From an uncultured Eubacteriales bacterium (lineage in GTDB: Bacteria > Bacillota > Clostridia > Oscillospirales > CAG-272): DNA of 17,189 bases. The stretch covers positions 1 through 17,189 of the forward strand of contig UQXK01000036.1 of the NCBI GenBank assembly GCA_900544985.1, written 5' to 3'. Position numbers and translations under genes: made by a program. Positions 1 through 7,425 of the stretch are shown here, in pieces (position 1 is the first letter of the stretch; every line of letters begins with the position of its first letter). The notes beneath the pieces were generated by a model. The model did no database searches. It was not told where the DNA came from and worked only from the letters and a program-made list of their open reading frames with translations.

Positions 1-26
1 AAAGGACTTTTCACGAAAAGTCCTTT
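1..26. repeat. perfect hairpin at the left edge
   Basis: An 11-base-pair perfect stem, AAAGGACTTTT against AAAAGTCCTTT, encloses the loop CACG. The arms end in AAA and TTT, but no long T tract follows on either strand. It may be the end of a gene outside the window or a dispersed palindromic unit; sequence alone does not decide. Confidence 0.6.
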
Positions 27-36
27 GTGTCGGGGT

Positions 37-54
37 TTGGGGCAGACGCCCCAA
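37..54. repeat. GC-rich hairpin of the left repeat
   Basis: A seven-pair stem, TTGGGGC against GCCCCAA, encloses the loop AGAC. It lies just before the terminator-like hairpin at 69-95. The right end of the window, read on the minus strand, begins with the same CCCCAAC, so this hairpin may belong to the same repeated unit. Confidence 0.5.
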
Positions 55-68
55 CTGATAACGCACAC

Positions 69-95
69 AAAAAGCACGGCAATGCCGTGCTTTTT
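69..95. terminator. bidirectional terminator-like hairpin in a repeat
   Basis: A 12-pair perfect stem, AAAAAGCACGGC against GCCGTGCTTTTT, encloses the three-base loop AAT. Five T residues close the stem on either strand, so it could stop transcription in both directions. It lies about 100 bases beyond the stop of the minus-strand acetyltransferase gene. Its centre, ACGGCAATGCCG, recurs at 13804-13815 and 17150-17161. The flank GCACACAAAAA also recurs, inverted, at the right end of the window. Confidence 0.7.
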
Positions 96-136
96 AATTT
101 GTCAAAGTATGTTGGAACTGCGTGAGGGGACCTTGC

Positions 137-168
137 TTTAAGGTGCTTTTTGTAAAAAGCACCTTAAA
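137..168. repeat. perfect 15-pair inverted repeat
   Basis: TTTAAGGTGCTTTTT (137-151) is the exact reverse complement of AAAAAGCACCTTAAA (154-168), with two bases between, so the tip of the helix must open. It begins about 29 bases beyond the acetyltransferase stop. No T run follows on the minus strand (GCAAGG comes next), so it is not a textbook intrinsic terminator. It could protect the 3' end of the mRNA or be another palindromic unit. Confidence 0.6.
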
Positions 169-196
169 AATCCGCAAAAACTTCTCAACGAATATT

Positions 197-781
197 TCAT
201 TCTTTCGGGAAAAGCGAGTAAAATTCATCGCGGAGTATAGCGTATATTTTTATCGTTTTAAATTCACCTTTTACAAGTAAAGAAGACACAAGTGTCCCCT
301 CATGGCGCATTCCGCATTTTTCTGCGACTCTTTCGCTCTGATTATTGCCGTCCATTATTCTCGCGTATATCCTGTTCAGGCGAAGCTCGCCGAATCCGAA
401 TGACATAACACGCTTTACCGCTTCCGCGGCAATACCATGACCCCAATACGCGGGATTTAAAACATACCCTATCTCGCCCGCATAATTCTCCTCGTCGATA
501 AGTGTAAAACCGCAGGTCCCTATCATCTTTCCGCTATCTGTCAGAGTCAATGCCCAATCGAAAAAATCTCCCGAAGCATATTGCGTTTTTATATATTTCA
601 GATATGAATGTGAAAATTTCACATTCGGATGAGTGTTCCACAAGAGATAACGCGGCACAATCGGATTTGATGCGTATTCATACATATCATCCGCATCCGA
701 GGGCATCATTTTCCTCAAAGTAAGACGCTCGGTAGTAAGAACCGGAGGGTTTTTAAAAATATCTTTCAAAAATTTTTCCAT
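197..781 (-). CDS. GNAT acetyltransferase, RimJ/RimL-like
   Basis: This is a 194-residue single-domain GNAT protein of the Acetyltransf_3 type (RimJ, RimL, YdaF relatives). These enzymes move an acetyl group from acetyl-CoA to an amine, which may be a protein N-terminus, a polyamine or a drug. The opening TTERLTLRKMMPSDADDMYEY is typical of the family. The acetyl-CoA loop is YWGHGIAAEA (about residues 112-121), preceded by strand EIGYVLNP, and SERVAEKCGMRHEG (149-162) is the usual C-terminal motif. No signal peptide or membrane segment is visible. I start it at the ATG at 781 and not the in-frame GTG nine bases upstream, because AAAGGTG ahead of that ATG makes a Shine-Dalgarno sequence that would overlap the GTG. 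It is divergent from the protease gene. The substrate cannot be told from sequence. Confidence 0.88.
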   Translation of the reverse strand: MEKFLKDIFKNPPVLTTERLTLRKMMPSDADDMYEYASNPIVPRYLLWNTHPNVKFSHSYLKYIKTQYASGDFFDWALTLTDSGKMIGTCGFTLIDEENYAGEIGYVLNPAYWGHGIAAEAVKRVMSFGFGELRLNRIYARIMDGNNQSERVAEKCGMRHEGTLVSSLLVKGEFKTIKIYAILRDEFYSLFPKE

Positions 782-1050
782 AAAAATCACCTTTTAAACA
801 GAAAAGGGTATATAATAGATTTACAGATGTAAAAATATAAAAAGTACAATTTCTTATAAATTCTTATATTGCGACAAAAAATATCGTCAAGCGGAAAATT
901 TCATTTCATCGTTACTAATTATACGACGCAAAAATCGATAATTCAAGAAAAAATAAAAACTTATTTACATGAGAGAAATTCAGAGTTCAATTATTCTTAA
1001 CAAAATGGCATTATTATAAAAACAGTAAAAACGCAAAGGAGATTTATTTT

Positions 1051-2346
1051 ATGTGGTCATTTGACGACAACGAAAATCAAAACAATAACAGCTCGGAAGA
1101 CAACGGCAATATATACGCTTCATATACAGATAAAAGCGGCGGCAATTTCAGCGAAGGCAGCAAAAACAAAAAATCCGGCGGTCCGAAAAAATATCTGGGA
1201 CTTATAATCATTCTTTGCGTGGCTATCGTCGCAGGCACGCTGTTTGCAGGATACAGAATGGGACTCGGAAAGGTCTCGAATAACGACGGCACAACTCTTG
1301 CCCCATCGACAACAGATCCAACCGACAGCACCACCGCTCCCGATTCCACGACGGCGCCGAATCAAACGGCTCCGGGCGCAATAGGAACAGGCTCTCTTGC
1401 AACAGAGGGCAAAGTAGAACAGATAGCCGAAAAATGCCTTAATGTAACGGTAATAATAGAAACCTCCACAGGTGCCGGAAGCGGCGTAATATACACCGCC
1501 GACGGATATATAGTAACAAACTACCACGTAGTAAGTGCCGATTCCACCGACATAAAAGTAACGCTGTTTTCGGGCGAAACGCTCCCCGCAAAATATATAT
1601 ACGGGGACGAAAGCCTTGATATAGCCGTAATAAAAATAGAAAAAACAGGTCTTATGTTTGCCGAAATATGCTCTGATCCCGTAAAATACGGCGAGCAGGT
1701 CATAGTTATAGGAAACGCCCTCGGAAACGGTCTTACGCTTACGAGCGGATATGTCAGCGCCCCCGAAAGAGAAGTAACAATATCGAACGAAACAATGAAG
1801 CTTATCCAGATCGATGCTGCCGTAAACTCCGGCAACTCCGGCGGCGGTCTTTTCAATACGGCAGGTCAGCTTGTCGGTATAGTAAATGCAAAATCGAGCG
1901 GAACCACATCGTCGGGAGCATCTATCGACGCCACGGGATTTGCCATTCCGATCTCCACGGTCCTCCGTTGCATAAATGATCTTAATGAATACGGTTACGT
2001 CACAGGCGTCGCACGTCTCGGCGTAACGGTTTCAAATTATCTCGAAGTCGGCGGTTACAGAATATCCGGATATATCGTCATAAACGGAATTTCCGAAAAC
2101 GGAAGCGCGGCGCGTTCGGGACTCCAAATAGGAGACATCCTCTACAAATTCGAAGGAACGACGCTCGATTCGTTTGCAACGCTTAAAAAGATGCTCACGA
2201 AATACTCGATAGGCGATACGGTAGAGCTTACCGTTCTGCGCCCCAATGAAAAAACCTCAACCATAACAAATCCGACATGGTATCTTCGCGAATGTGAAGA
2301 GATAACAATAAAAATAACATTCGTCGAATTCAATCCCAATGCTTAA
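1051..2346 (+). CDS. membrane-anchored HtrA-like serine protease with PDZ
   Basis: This 431-residue protein is a DegP/HtrA-type protease, expected outside the membrane in quality control of exported proteins. Order of parts: a polar cytosolic head (1-46) rich in Asn, Ser and Gly; one membrane helix (about 48-68, YLGLIIILCVAIVAGTLFAG); a Thr/Ser/Pro/Asp linker (80-110) with repeated TTAP; a trypsin-like domain with His159 (TNYHV), Asp190 (LDIAVI) and Ser263 (GNSGGG); and one PDZ domain (about 320-410). The single N-terminal anchor and one PDZ match Firmicutes HtrA/YycK-type proteins. The motif after the catalytic serine reads GNSGGGL where the family usually has GNSGGPL. The start is supported by AAAGGAG, nine bases upstream. 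No convincing promoter or CIRCE/CtsR-type site was seen in the 260-base divergent gap. An intrinsic terminator follows, so it is probably monocistronic. Confidence 0.93.
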   Translation: MWSFDDNENQNNNSSEDNGNIYASYTDKSGGNFSEGSKNKKSGGPKKYLGLIIILCVAIVAGTLFAGYRMGLGKVSNNDGTTLAPSTTDPTDSTTAPDSTTAPNQTAPGAIGTGSLATEGKVEQIAEKCLNVTVIIETSTGAGSGVIYTADGYIVTNYHVVSADSTDIKVTLFSGETLPAKYIYGDESLDIAVIKIEKTGLMFAEICSDPVKYGEQVIVIGNALGNGLTLTSGYVSAPEREVTISNETMKLIQIDAAVNSGNSGGGLFNTAGQLVGIVNAKSSGTTSSGASIDATGFAIPISTVLRCINDLNEYGYVTGVARLGVTVSNYLEVGGYRISGYIVINGISENGSAARSGLQIGDILYKFEGTTLDSFATLKKMLTKYSIGDTVELTVLRPNEKTSTITNPTWYLRECEEITIKITFVEFNPNA

Positions 2347-2383
2347 ATAAAGCTTTTTCCCTTCCATAAATATATGATAAAAC

Positions 2384-2428
2384 AAAAAGACCGATGCCGT
2401 AATCCTGCGGAGCGGTCTTTTTGTTTTG
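2384..2428 (+). terminator. intrinsic terminator of the htrA-like gene
   Basis: AAAAAGACCG (2384-2393) pairs with CGGTCTTTTT (2413-2422). A short inner CCG/CGG helix sits inside the loop, and TTTTTGTTTTG ends the element. It lies about 40 bases after the protease stop codon and 80 bases before the next promoter. Confidence 0.85.
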
Positions 2429-2508
2429 TCTGCAATAAAAAGCGGCAAAACACTTTCCGACAGCCGAGAAAAAAGAAAATAAAACTTTTCTCTTTTGCTC
2501 TAAATAAG

Positions 2509-2538
2509 TTGACAACAATACGGAAAATAATATATAAT
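2509..2538 (+). promoter_or_regulatory. sigma-A promoter of the yicC-rsgA cluster
   Basis: TTGACA (2509-2514) and TATAAT (2533-2538) are both perfect consensus hexamers, separated by 18 bases in an AT-rich region. Transcription should start near 2545. It follows the upstream terminator and faces yicC, so it is the likely main promoter of the housekeeping cluster. The predicted start leaves an untranslated leader of about 310 nt. Confidence 0.85.
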
Positions 2539-2544
2539 ATATTT

Positions 2545-2857
2545 ATTATTTATTATTGTGTGAAAATATGCCCATACAAAAAACGACACTTACCCGCGGT
2601 TTGAATCGTCGCAAATCGTGATAGCTCGCTTTATTGCGTTTTGACGATTAAAACTGCCGCATAAACTTTGTTCATAAGACATTTTGTGAGGGATTATAAC
2701 CACCGATAAAAGCTACAACGGAACGCCGCCTTTAAGGACATCTGACATTTGCGACAAGGCCATTATAGCCATATATCAGCGCCGAAAAGCAAGACCGCAA
2801 AAGACGTTCCGAACAAATTTCCATGATAAAAAAATACAGGGAAAGGCACCGAAATTT
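2545..2857 (+). promoter_or_regulatory. long structured 5' leader, no recognised family
   Basis: This stretch contains no credible ORF. The clearest structure is a helix pairing 2596-2610 with 2643-2657: 15 positions with one G-A mismatch and one G-U pair. A further GCAA/TTGC step (2611-2614 with 2634-2637) lies inside it. A second, mutually exclusive pairing exists: GTCGCAAAT (2608-2616) is the exact complement of ATTTGCGAC (2747-2755). Smaller possible pairs are CGGAACG/CGTTCCG and GGC/GCC near 2758-2770. There is no intrinsic terminator before yicC. I compared it by eye with common riboswitch signatures (TPP, T-box, purine, glycine, ZTP, ykkC) and saw no match. It could be a cis-regulatory leader or a small RNA made from the same promoter. 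Confidence 0.45.
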
Positions 2858-3742
2858 ATGATAAGAAGTATGACAGCATTCGGAAGAGCCGCAGGAAAGG
2901 CACCCGGACGCGACATAACCGTAGAAATAAAATCGGTAAACAACAGATTTTTCGATTGTCAGGTAAAATTGCCCAGACTCTTCTCTTTTCTTGAAGAAAA
3001 AGTCAAAAAACATATAAGCAGCCGCGGTATCTCACGCGGAAAAGTAGATGTATTTATAACGATAGACGTTACGGATTCTGCGGGAATCGAAGTAGAACTC
3101 GACAGAACATACGCGAAAAGCTACATAGACGCTCTGAAAAAGTTAAGCGAAGAATTCGGTCTTCATGACGATATAACAACAATGCGCGTCGCACAGAACC
3201 GCGACATCTTCGCCGTAAAAAAGGCGGAAGAGGACACGGAAGCAGAATGGGAAGCACTCCGCCCGTTCCTTGACGAAGCGCTTGACGTATTCATAGAAGC
3301 AAGAAATGCAGAGGGCGAGAACCTTCGAAAAGACATCACAGAGAAAAAAGAGCGCGTAAAAGAGCTCGCCGCGCTTATTCCTCCGCTTTCCCGCGAAGAT
3401 GTAAAAAAGCAGTACGAAAAGATGACGGAGCGCATAAAAGCGCTTGTGGGAGACACGGTGCCGCTCGATGAATCAAAGCTCATAACGGAATGCGCCGCCT
3501 ATGCCGACAAGATAGCGGTAGACGAAGAAACAGTCCGCCTCGATTCTCACTTCGGCGCTTTCGACGAGATACTTCGCTCGGAAGAACCCGTCGGAAGAAA
3601 GCTCGACTTTCTTTTGCAGGAGATGAACCGCGAAACAAACACGATAGGCTCCAAGGTCTGCGACGCGGAAATAGCGAGAATAGTCGTTGAAATGAAATCG
3701 GAGCTTGAAAAAATAAGAGAGCAAATTCAGAACATCGAGTAA
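2858..3742 (+). CDS. yicC: YicC-family endoribonuclease
   Basis: This is a 294-residue protein of the YicC/YloC (UPF0701) family. The opening MIRSMTAFGRA and the block VEIKSVNNRFFDCQVKLPRLF (about 22-42) mark the N-terminal domain. The end matches the DUF1732 domain, with GRKLDFLLQEMNRETNTIGSK followed by a helical tail. Length is normal for the family. E. coli YicC has been described as an endoribonuclease affecting small-RNA and mRNA decay; the role here is inferred from family membership. It is the first gene of the cluster and is followed after 17 bases by remA, the same pairing as yloC-remA in Bacillus. A Shine-Dalgarno-like AGGGAAAGG lies about 12 bases before the ATG. Confidence 0.93.
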   Translation: MIRSMTAFGRAAGKAPGRDITVEIKSVNNRFFDCQVKLPRLFSFLEEKVKKHISSRGISRGKVDVFITIDVTDSAGIEVELDRTYAKSYIDALKKLSEEFGLHDDITTMRVAQNRDIFAVKKAEEDTEAEWEALRPFLDEALDVFIEARNAEGENLRKDITEKKERVKELAALIPPLSREDVKKQYEKMTERIKALVGDTVPLDESKLITECAAYADKIAVDEETVRLDSHFGAFDEILRSEEPVGRKLDFLLQEMNRETNTIGSKVCDAEIARIVVEMKSELEKIREQIQNIE

Positions 3743-3759
3743 TCCCGAAAGGATATTTT

Positions 3760-4032
3760 ATGAAATTTATAAATATAGGCTTCGGCAATATGGTGGCGTC
3801 TCACAGGGTCGTAACGCTCGTAAGCCCCGACTCCGCGCCGATAAAAAGACTTATTCAGGACGCGCGCGACACGGGAAGAGTCATAGACGTATCCTGCGGC
3901 AGACGCACAAGATCCGTAATAATAACGGATTCCGAACACGTCATTCTCTCCGCCATTCAGCCCGAAACAATAGCCACAAGACTTAACGGTCAAACGGACA
4001 ACGACGAAGACGACGATATCGCGGAGGAATAA
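3760..4032 (+). CDS. remA: RemA, extracellular matrix regulator (DUF370)
   Basis: At 90 residues this is a full-length DUF370 protein. It has the hallmark start MKFINIGFGNMVASHRVV, the SAPIKRLIQDARDTGRVID segment and the end HVILSAIQPETIATRL, closely following what I recall of Bacillus subtilis RemA. RemA there is a DNA-binding protein that wraps DNA and activates matrix and osmoprotection operons. In this organism the targets are unknown. An acidic tail (NDEDDDIAEE) ends the protein. AAAGGAT lies ahead of the ATG. The gene sits between yicC and gmk, its usual place, and only one base separates its stop from the gmk start, so the two are probably translationally coupled. Confidence 0.95.
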   Translation: MKFINIGFGNMVASHRVVTLVSPDSAPIKRLIQDARDTGRVIDVSCGRRTRSVIITDSEHVILSAIQPETIATRLNGQTDNDEDDDIAEE

Positions 4033-4033
4033 G

Positions 4034-4639
4034 ATGAAAAAGGGAATTTTATTCGTCATATCGGGACCCGCGGGAACGGGAAAAGGCACTGTGATAAAAC
4101 ATCTTCTCGACACAGGAGAATTTTTCTATTCCGTCTCGGCGACAACACGCACCCCACGTCCGGGAGAGACAGACGGAGTAAATTACTACTTTATCTCCCG
4201 CGAGGAATTTCTCCGCAAAATAGAGCGCGGAGATATGCTCGAACACGCGGAATACGTCGGAAACTTCTACGGCACGCCGAAAGACGCCGTGGAAAAAGCG
4301 CTTGACAGCGGCAAAAACGTAATACTCGAAATAGAGACGGCAGGAGCATTGCAGATAAGAGAAAAAATGCCGGAAGCAGTGCTCATACTGATACTGCCGC
4401 CGGACCTCGATACGCTTCGCGCACGCCTTACGGGACGCGGAACCGAAAGTGCGGAGGTAATAGACCGCCGCATGGAGAAAGCAAAAAAAGAACTTTCACT
4501 TTTCCCAAAATATGATTATGCCGTGGTAAACGAAAACGACCGCGCAGAAGAAGCCGCAGAAAAAATATACGGCATATGTAAGGCGGAGCACCTTAAAACC
4601 GCACGAAACATTGAACTTGAAAACAACTTCAAAATATAA
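4034..4639 (+). CDS. gmk: guanylate kinase
   Basis: Guanylate kinase phosphorylates GMP to GDP with ATP, feeding dGTP, GTP and (p)ppGpp pools in the cytosol. The 201-residue protein has the P-loop GPAGTGKGT (11-19), the GMP-binding stretch SATTRTPRPGE (35-45), the NYYFISREEF segment, and the lid sequence RLTGRGTESAEVIDRRM (131-147). The strand that usually reads EIEVQGA or EIDWQGA reads EIETAGA (99-105) here, a mild departure that keeps the acidic residue. GGAGG inside the end of remA supplies the ribosome site. Position between remA and rpoZ is conventional. Confidence 0.96.
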   Translation: MKKGILFVISGPAGTGKGTVIKHLLDTGEFFYSVSATTRTPRPGETDGVNYYFISREEFLRKIERGDMLEHAEYVGNFYGTPKDAVEKALDSGKNVILEIETAGALQIREKMPEAVLILILPPDLDTLRARLTGRGTESAEVIDRRMEKAKKELSLFPKYDYAVVNENDRAEEAAEKIYGICKAEHLKTARNIELENNFKI

Positions 4640-4666
4640 ATAAAAATCATCGGAGGAAATAAAATT

Positions 4667-4945
4667 ATGATGATCAATCCGTCAATAGATCAGCTTACAC
4701 ATGGAGGACAGATCAACCGTTACGAGCTTGTAATAGCTACATCGAAGATCGCCCGCATAATAACTGATGAATACTGCGAACAGCGCGAACGCGCAGAGCT
4801 TATGATAAGAAACAACGAAACGGACAAAAGTCTCGCTTCTCTTATCAAAGGCAATATACGCGACAGAAAAGCGGTGGAAAACGCCGTTTTCGCAATTGCA
4901 GACAACGAATTTGAAATAATAGTTCCGAAAGAAATAACAGAATAA
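4667..4945 (+). CDS. rpoZ: RNA polymerase omega subunit
   Basis: This 92-residue protein shows the omega pattern INPSIDQL followed by NRYELVIATSKIARII (17-32), where the family has SRY-LV--AKRAR. The C-terminal segment DRKAVENAVFAIADNEFEI (66-84) matches the usual KPV--A--EI--GKI part. Omega binds the beta' subunit and helps assemble RNA polymerase. The start has two ATG codons in tandem; the first is taken because GGAGG ends ten bases before it. The two standard basic residues of the AKRAR motif are partly replaced (SKIAR). coaBC, which commonly follows rpoZ, is absent and priA starts six bases later. Confidence 0.88.
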   Translation: MMINPSIDQLTHGGQINRYELVIATSKIARIITDEYCEQRERAELMIRNNETDKSLASLIKGNIRDRKAVENAVFAIADNEFEIIVPKEITE

Positions 4946-4951
4946 GACGCA

Positions 4952-7402
4952 ATGGAGCCTTATATAAAAACTGTCGGAGTAAGAATTCTCGATATCCCGT
5001 ATTATCTCGATATAGAGTACACTTACTATATTCCCGACGGATTTTCACGCGAGATTTCGCGCGGAACTTTTCTTCTTGTGCCGTTCGGTGCCGGGAATAA
5101 AAAGCTCAGTGCGGTCGCGATCAGTCTGTCGGAAACCGCGGACTATAAAAATCTGAAACCGATATACTCCGTTTCCGAAAACGATATAGCTTTATCCGAA
5201 AAAATGTTGCGCCTTGCCGATTTTCTCTGCGGGCGCACGTTCTGTTCTTTCGGAGATGCCGTAAGACGTCTAGTGCCGTCCGACCTTATATTCCAGCCGA
5301 ACGAATATTTTGTACTGTCTGAAAATGCCGATCTTTCGAAGATAAACGAAAAAACAAAGAAAATAACAGATTATCTCTTTTTAAACGGCGCCACAAAGAA
5401 AGAAAAGCTTATGGAGAAAACAGGGTGCGATTCGCAGGAAGTTCTCTTGAAGCTTGTACGCGACGGAATACTCGAAAAAACAGCTTCGGGAAAAATAAGC
5501 GACGGCGCGGAAATAACCATGGTCTACCCCGTCGAGGACGCGGACATTTCTCTTCTCGACGCGCCGAGAACGCCCGATTCATATGCGGAGCTTTTTTCCG
5601 TAATAGCCGAATGCGGCGCGATAGAGAAAAAAACGCTTCTTTCGGAAGGATTCAAACCTTCGCAGATAAAAGGGCTTGAAAAGCGCGGTCTTATAAGAAC
5701 GGAAAAGATAGAATATCTCAGAAATCCCTATAAGGATATCCCCGCGGAAGATAGAGAAATAAATCTTTCCGAAGTTCAAAAAGAGGCACGCGACTCTCTT
5801 CTATCTCTTATGGACGGAAAACCGCACGCGGCGCTTCTTTACGGCGTCACCGGTTCAGGCAAAACAAGCGTGATACTCTCTCTTTGCGAAGAAGCCGTAA
5901 AAAAAGGCGGAAGCGCGATAGTTCTCGTTCCCGAAATCGCGCTTACATGGCAATCCGTATCGCTTTTTGCGGGAAAATTCAAAGACCGCCTTGCCGTAAT
6001 CCATTCGGCTCTTTCCGAGGGCGAAAAAGCGGACACATTCAAACGCATACGCGACGGAGAAACAGACGTCGTGCTCGGCACGCGCTCCGCGATCTTCGCG
6101 CCGCTTTCCAATATATCGCTCATCGTCATAGACGAGGAGCAGGAGCACACATATAAATCCGATATGTCCCCGAAATATCACGCGCGCGACATAGCGAGGT
6201 TTCTCTGCGCGGAACACGGGGCGCTGATGCTTCTTGCAAGCGCGACGCCGTCCGTCGAAAGCTTTTACAAGGCAAAAAGCGGGATATACTCGCTTGTAAA
6301 GCTTCCCTCCCGATACGGGAACGCAAAAATGCCCGATATTTTCATCTCCGATATGAAAGAAAATACAGACTTATCCGAAAAAGCAAATATCGGAGACGAG
6401 CTTGCCGCCGAAATCCAAAAAAATCTCGACGACGGATTTCAGTCCGTTCTGTTTTTGAACAGAAGAGGCTACAACAGCTATTTTTCCTGCCGTTCCTGCG
6501 GAAAAACAATGCTATGCCCGAACTGTTCCGTCGCTCTCACATATCATATATATAAAAAAAGCGGCAAAGGATACCTCCAATGCCACTATTGCGGATACAG
6601 GATCCCGACGCCGTCTCTCTGCCCTTTATGCGGGAGCGAACACATCTCCGGCGGCGGATTCGGAACGCAGAAAATAGAAGAAGAGCTTCACGAAAAATTC
6701 CCGTTAGCGAGAATATCGCGCCTTGACGCCGACTCTACAAGAACAAAATTCTCCCAGGATAAGATCCTCTCCGATTTCAGAGAGGGAAAAGCGGATATAC
6801 TCATCGGGACTCAGATGGTGACAAAAGGTCACAATTTCCCGCGGGTCACGCTTGTCGGGATAGTTTCGGCGGATAATCTTCTGTTCATGAACGATTTTCG
6901 TTCGGGAGAGCAGACTTTTTCCGTTATAACACAGGTAGCGGGAAGAGCGGGAAGAGGAGATTTTCCCGGAAGAGCAATGATACAGACTTTTGATCCCGAA
7001 AATGAGATTTTCACGCTTTCCGCCATGCAGAACTACGAAAAATTTTACGAAAGCGAGATCGCCATGCGTAAAACTTTTGTTTTTCCACCATTCTGTGACA
7101 TGGCGATGATAAGCCTTTCTTCGTCGGAAGAAACCGTTCTCGGAGATTTTTCCCGCAAGATTTCGGACGATATAAAGAAAACCCAAAGCGAAGATTTTCC
7201 CGATGTTCCGATAATGATGTTCGGACCGTTCGACGCGCCCGTATACAAGATCGGCGGAAAATTCAGAAAACATATAATGATAAAACACAAAAATACTTCC
7301 CGCTCACGCGAGCTTTTTTCGATGATATTAAAAAAATACGGAAAGCTCTCGCGCGGGAAAATAACAATATCGATAGATATAAACCCGACCTCCTCCATGT
7401 GA
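4952..7402 (+). CDS. priA: primosomal helicase PriA
   Basis: PriA is a 3'-to-5' DNA helicase that recognises stalled forks and reloads the replicative helicase. The 816-residue protein has an N-terminal 3'-end-binding domain (about 1-100) and a winged-helix-like part. The Walker A motif is GVTGSGKT (298-305). The Walker B/DEAH-type box is DEEQEH (394-399), so Gln stands where the classical box has His. Four CXXC pairs bind two zinc ions: Cys513/516, 522/525, 544/547 and 557/560. The helicase C motifs include GTQMVTKGHNFP and QVAGRAGRG. Length is normal. There is no good Shine-Dalgarno sequence before the ATG; with rpoZ ending six bases earlier, translational coupling is likely. The TGA is followed after 23 bases by def. 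Confidence 0.97.
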   Translation: MEPYIKTVGVRILDIPYYLDIEYTYYIPDGFSREISRGTFLLVPFGAGNKKLSAVAISLSETADYKNLKPIYSVSENDIALSEKMLRLADFLCGRTFCSFGDAVRRLVPSDLIFQPNEYFVLSENADLSKINEKTKKITDYLFLNGATKKEKLMEKTGCDSQEVLLKLVRDGILEKTASGKISDGAEITMVYPVEDADISLLDAPRTPDSYAELFSVIAECGAIEKKTLLSEGFKPSQIKGLEKRGLIRTEKIEYLRNPYKDIPAEDREINLSEVQKEARDSLLSLMDGKPHAALLYGVTGSGKTSVILSLCEEAVKKGGSAIVLVPEIALTWQSVSLFAGKFKDRLAVIHSALSEGEKADTFKRIRDGETDVVLGTRSAIFAPLSNISLIVIDEEQEHTYKSDMSPKYHARDIARFLCAEHGALMLLASATPSVESFYKAKSGIYSLVKLPSRYGNAKMPDIFISDMKENTDLSEKANIGDELAAEIQKNLDDGFQSVLFLNRRGYNSYFSCRSCGKTMLCPNCSVALTYHIYKKSGKGYLQCHYCGYRIPTPSLCPLCGSEHISGGGFGTQKIEEELHEKFPLARISRLDADSTRTKFSQDKILSDFREGKADILIGTQMVTKGHNFPRVTLVGIVSADNLLFMNDFRSGEQTFSVITQVAGRAGRGDFPGRAMIQTFDPENEIFTLSAMQNYEKFYESEIAMRKTFVFPPFCDMAMISLSSSEETVLGDFSRKISDDIKKTQSEDFPDVPIMMFGPFDAPVYKIGGKFRKHIMIKHKNTSRSRELFSMILKKYGKLSRGKITISIDINPTSSM

Positions 7403-7425
7403 GCGTCGAAAAGGAGATTTTCAAA

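Noticed and set aside
808..820. TATAAT at 811-816 as a promoter for the HtrA-like gene
   Set aside because: No -35 element lies at 16-18 bases upstream, and the start would leave about 230 bases of leader. The AT-rich context makes a chance match likely.
2374..2604. 76-residue open frame over the terminator and promoter region
   Set aside because: It crosses the htrA terminator and the strong promoter, has biased low-complexity content rich in Lys, Arg and Ile, and has no ribosome site.
2596..2657. 6S RNA identity for the yicC leader
   Set aside because: A long imperfect hairpin is suggestive, but I could not find pairing between the ends of the leader to close it, nor a terminator. It is kept only as an unclassified structure.
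7399..7425. GTG start for def at 7399
   Set aside because: It lies inside the priA stop region without a ribosome site. The ATG at 7426 has AAGGAG at proper spacing and gives the standard deformylase N-terminus.
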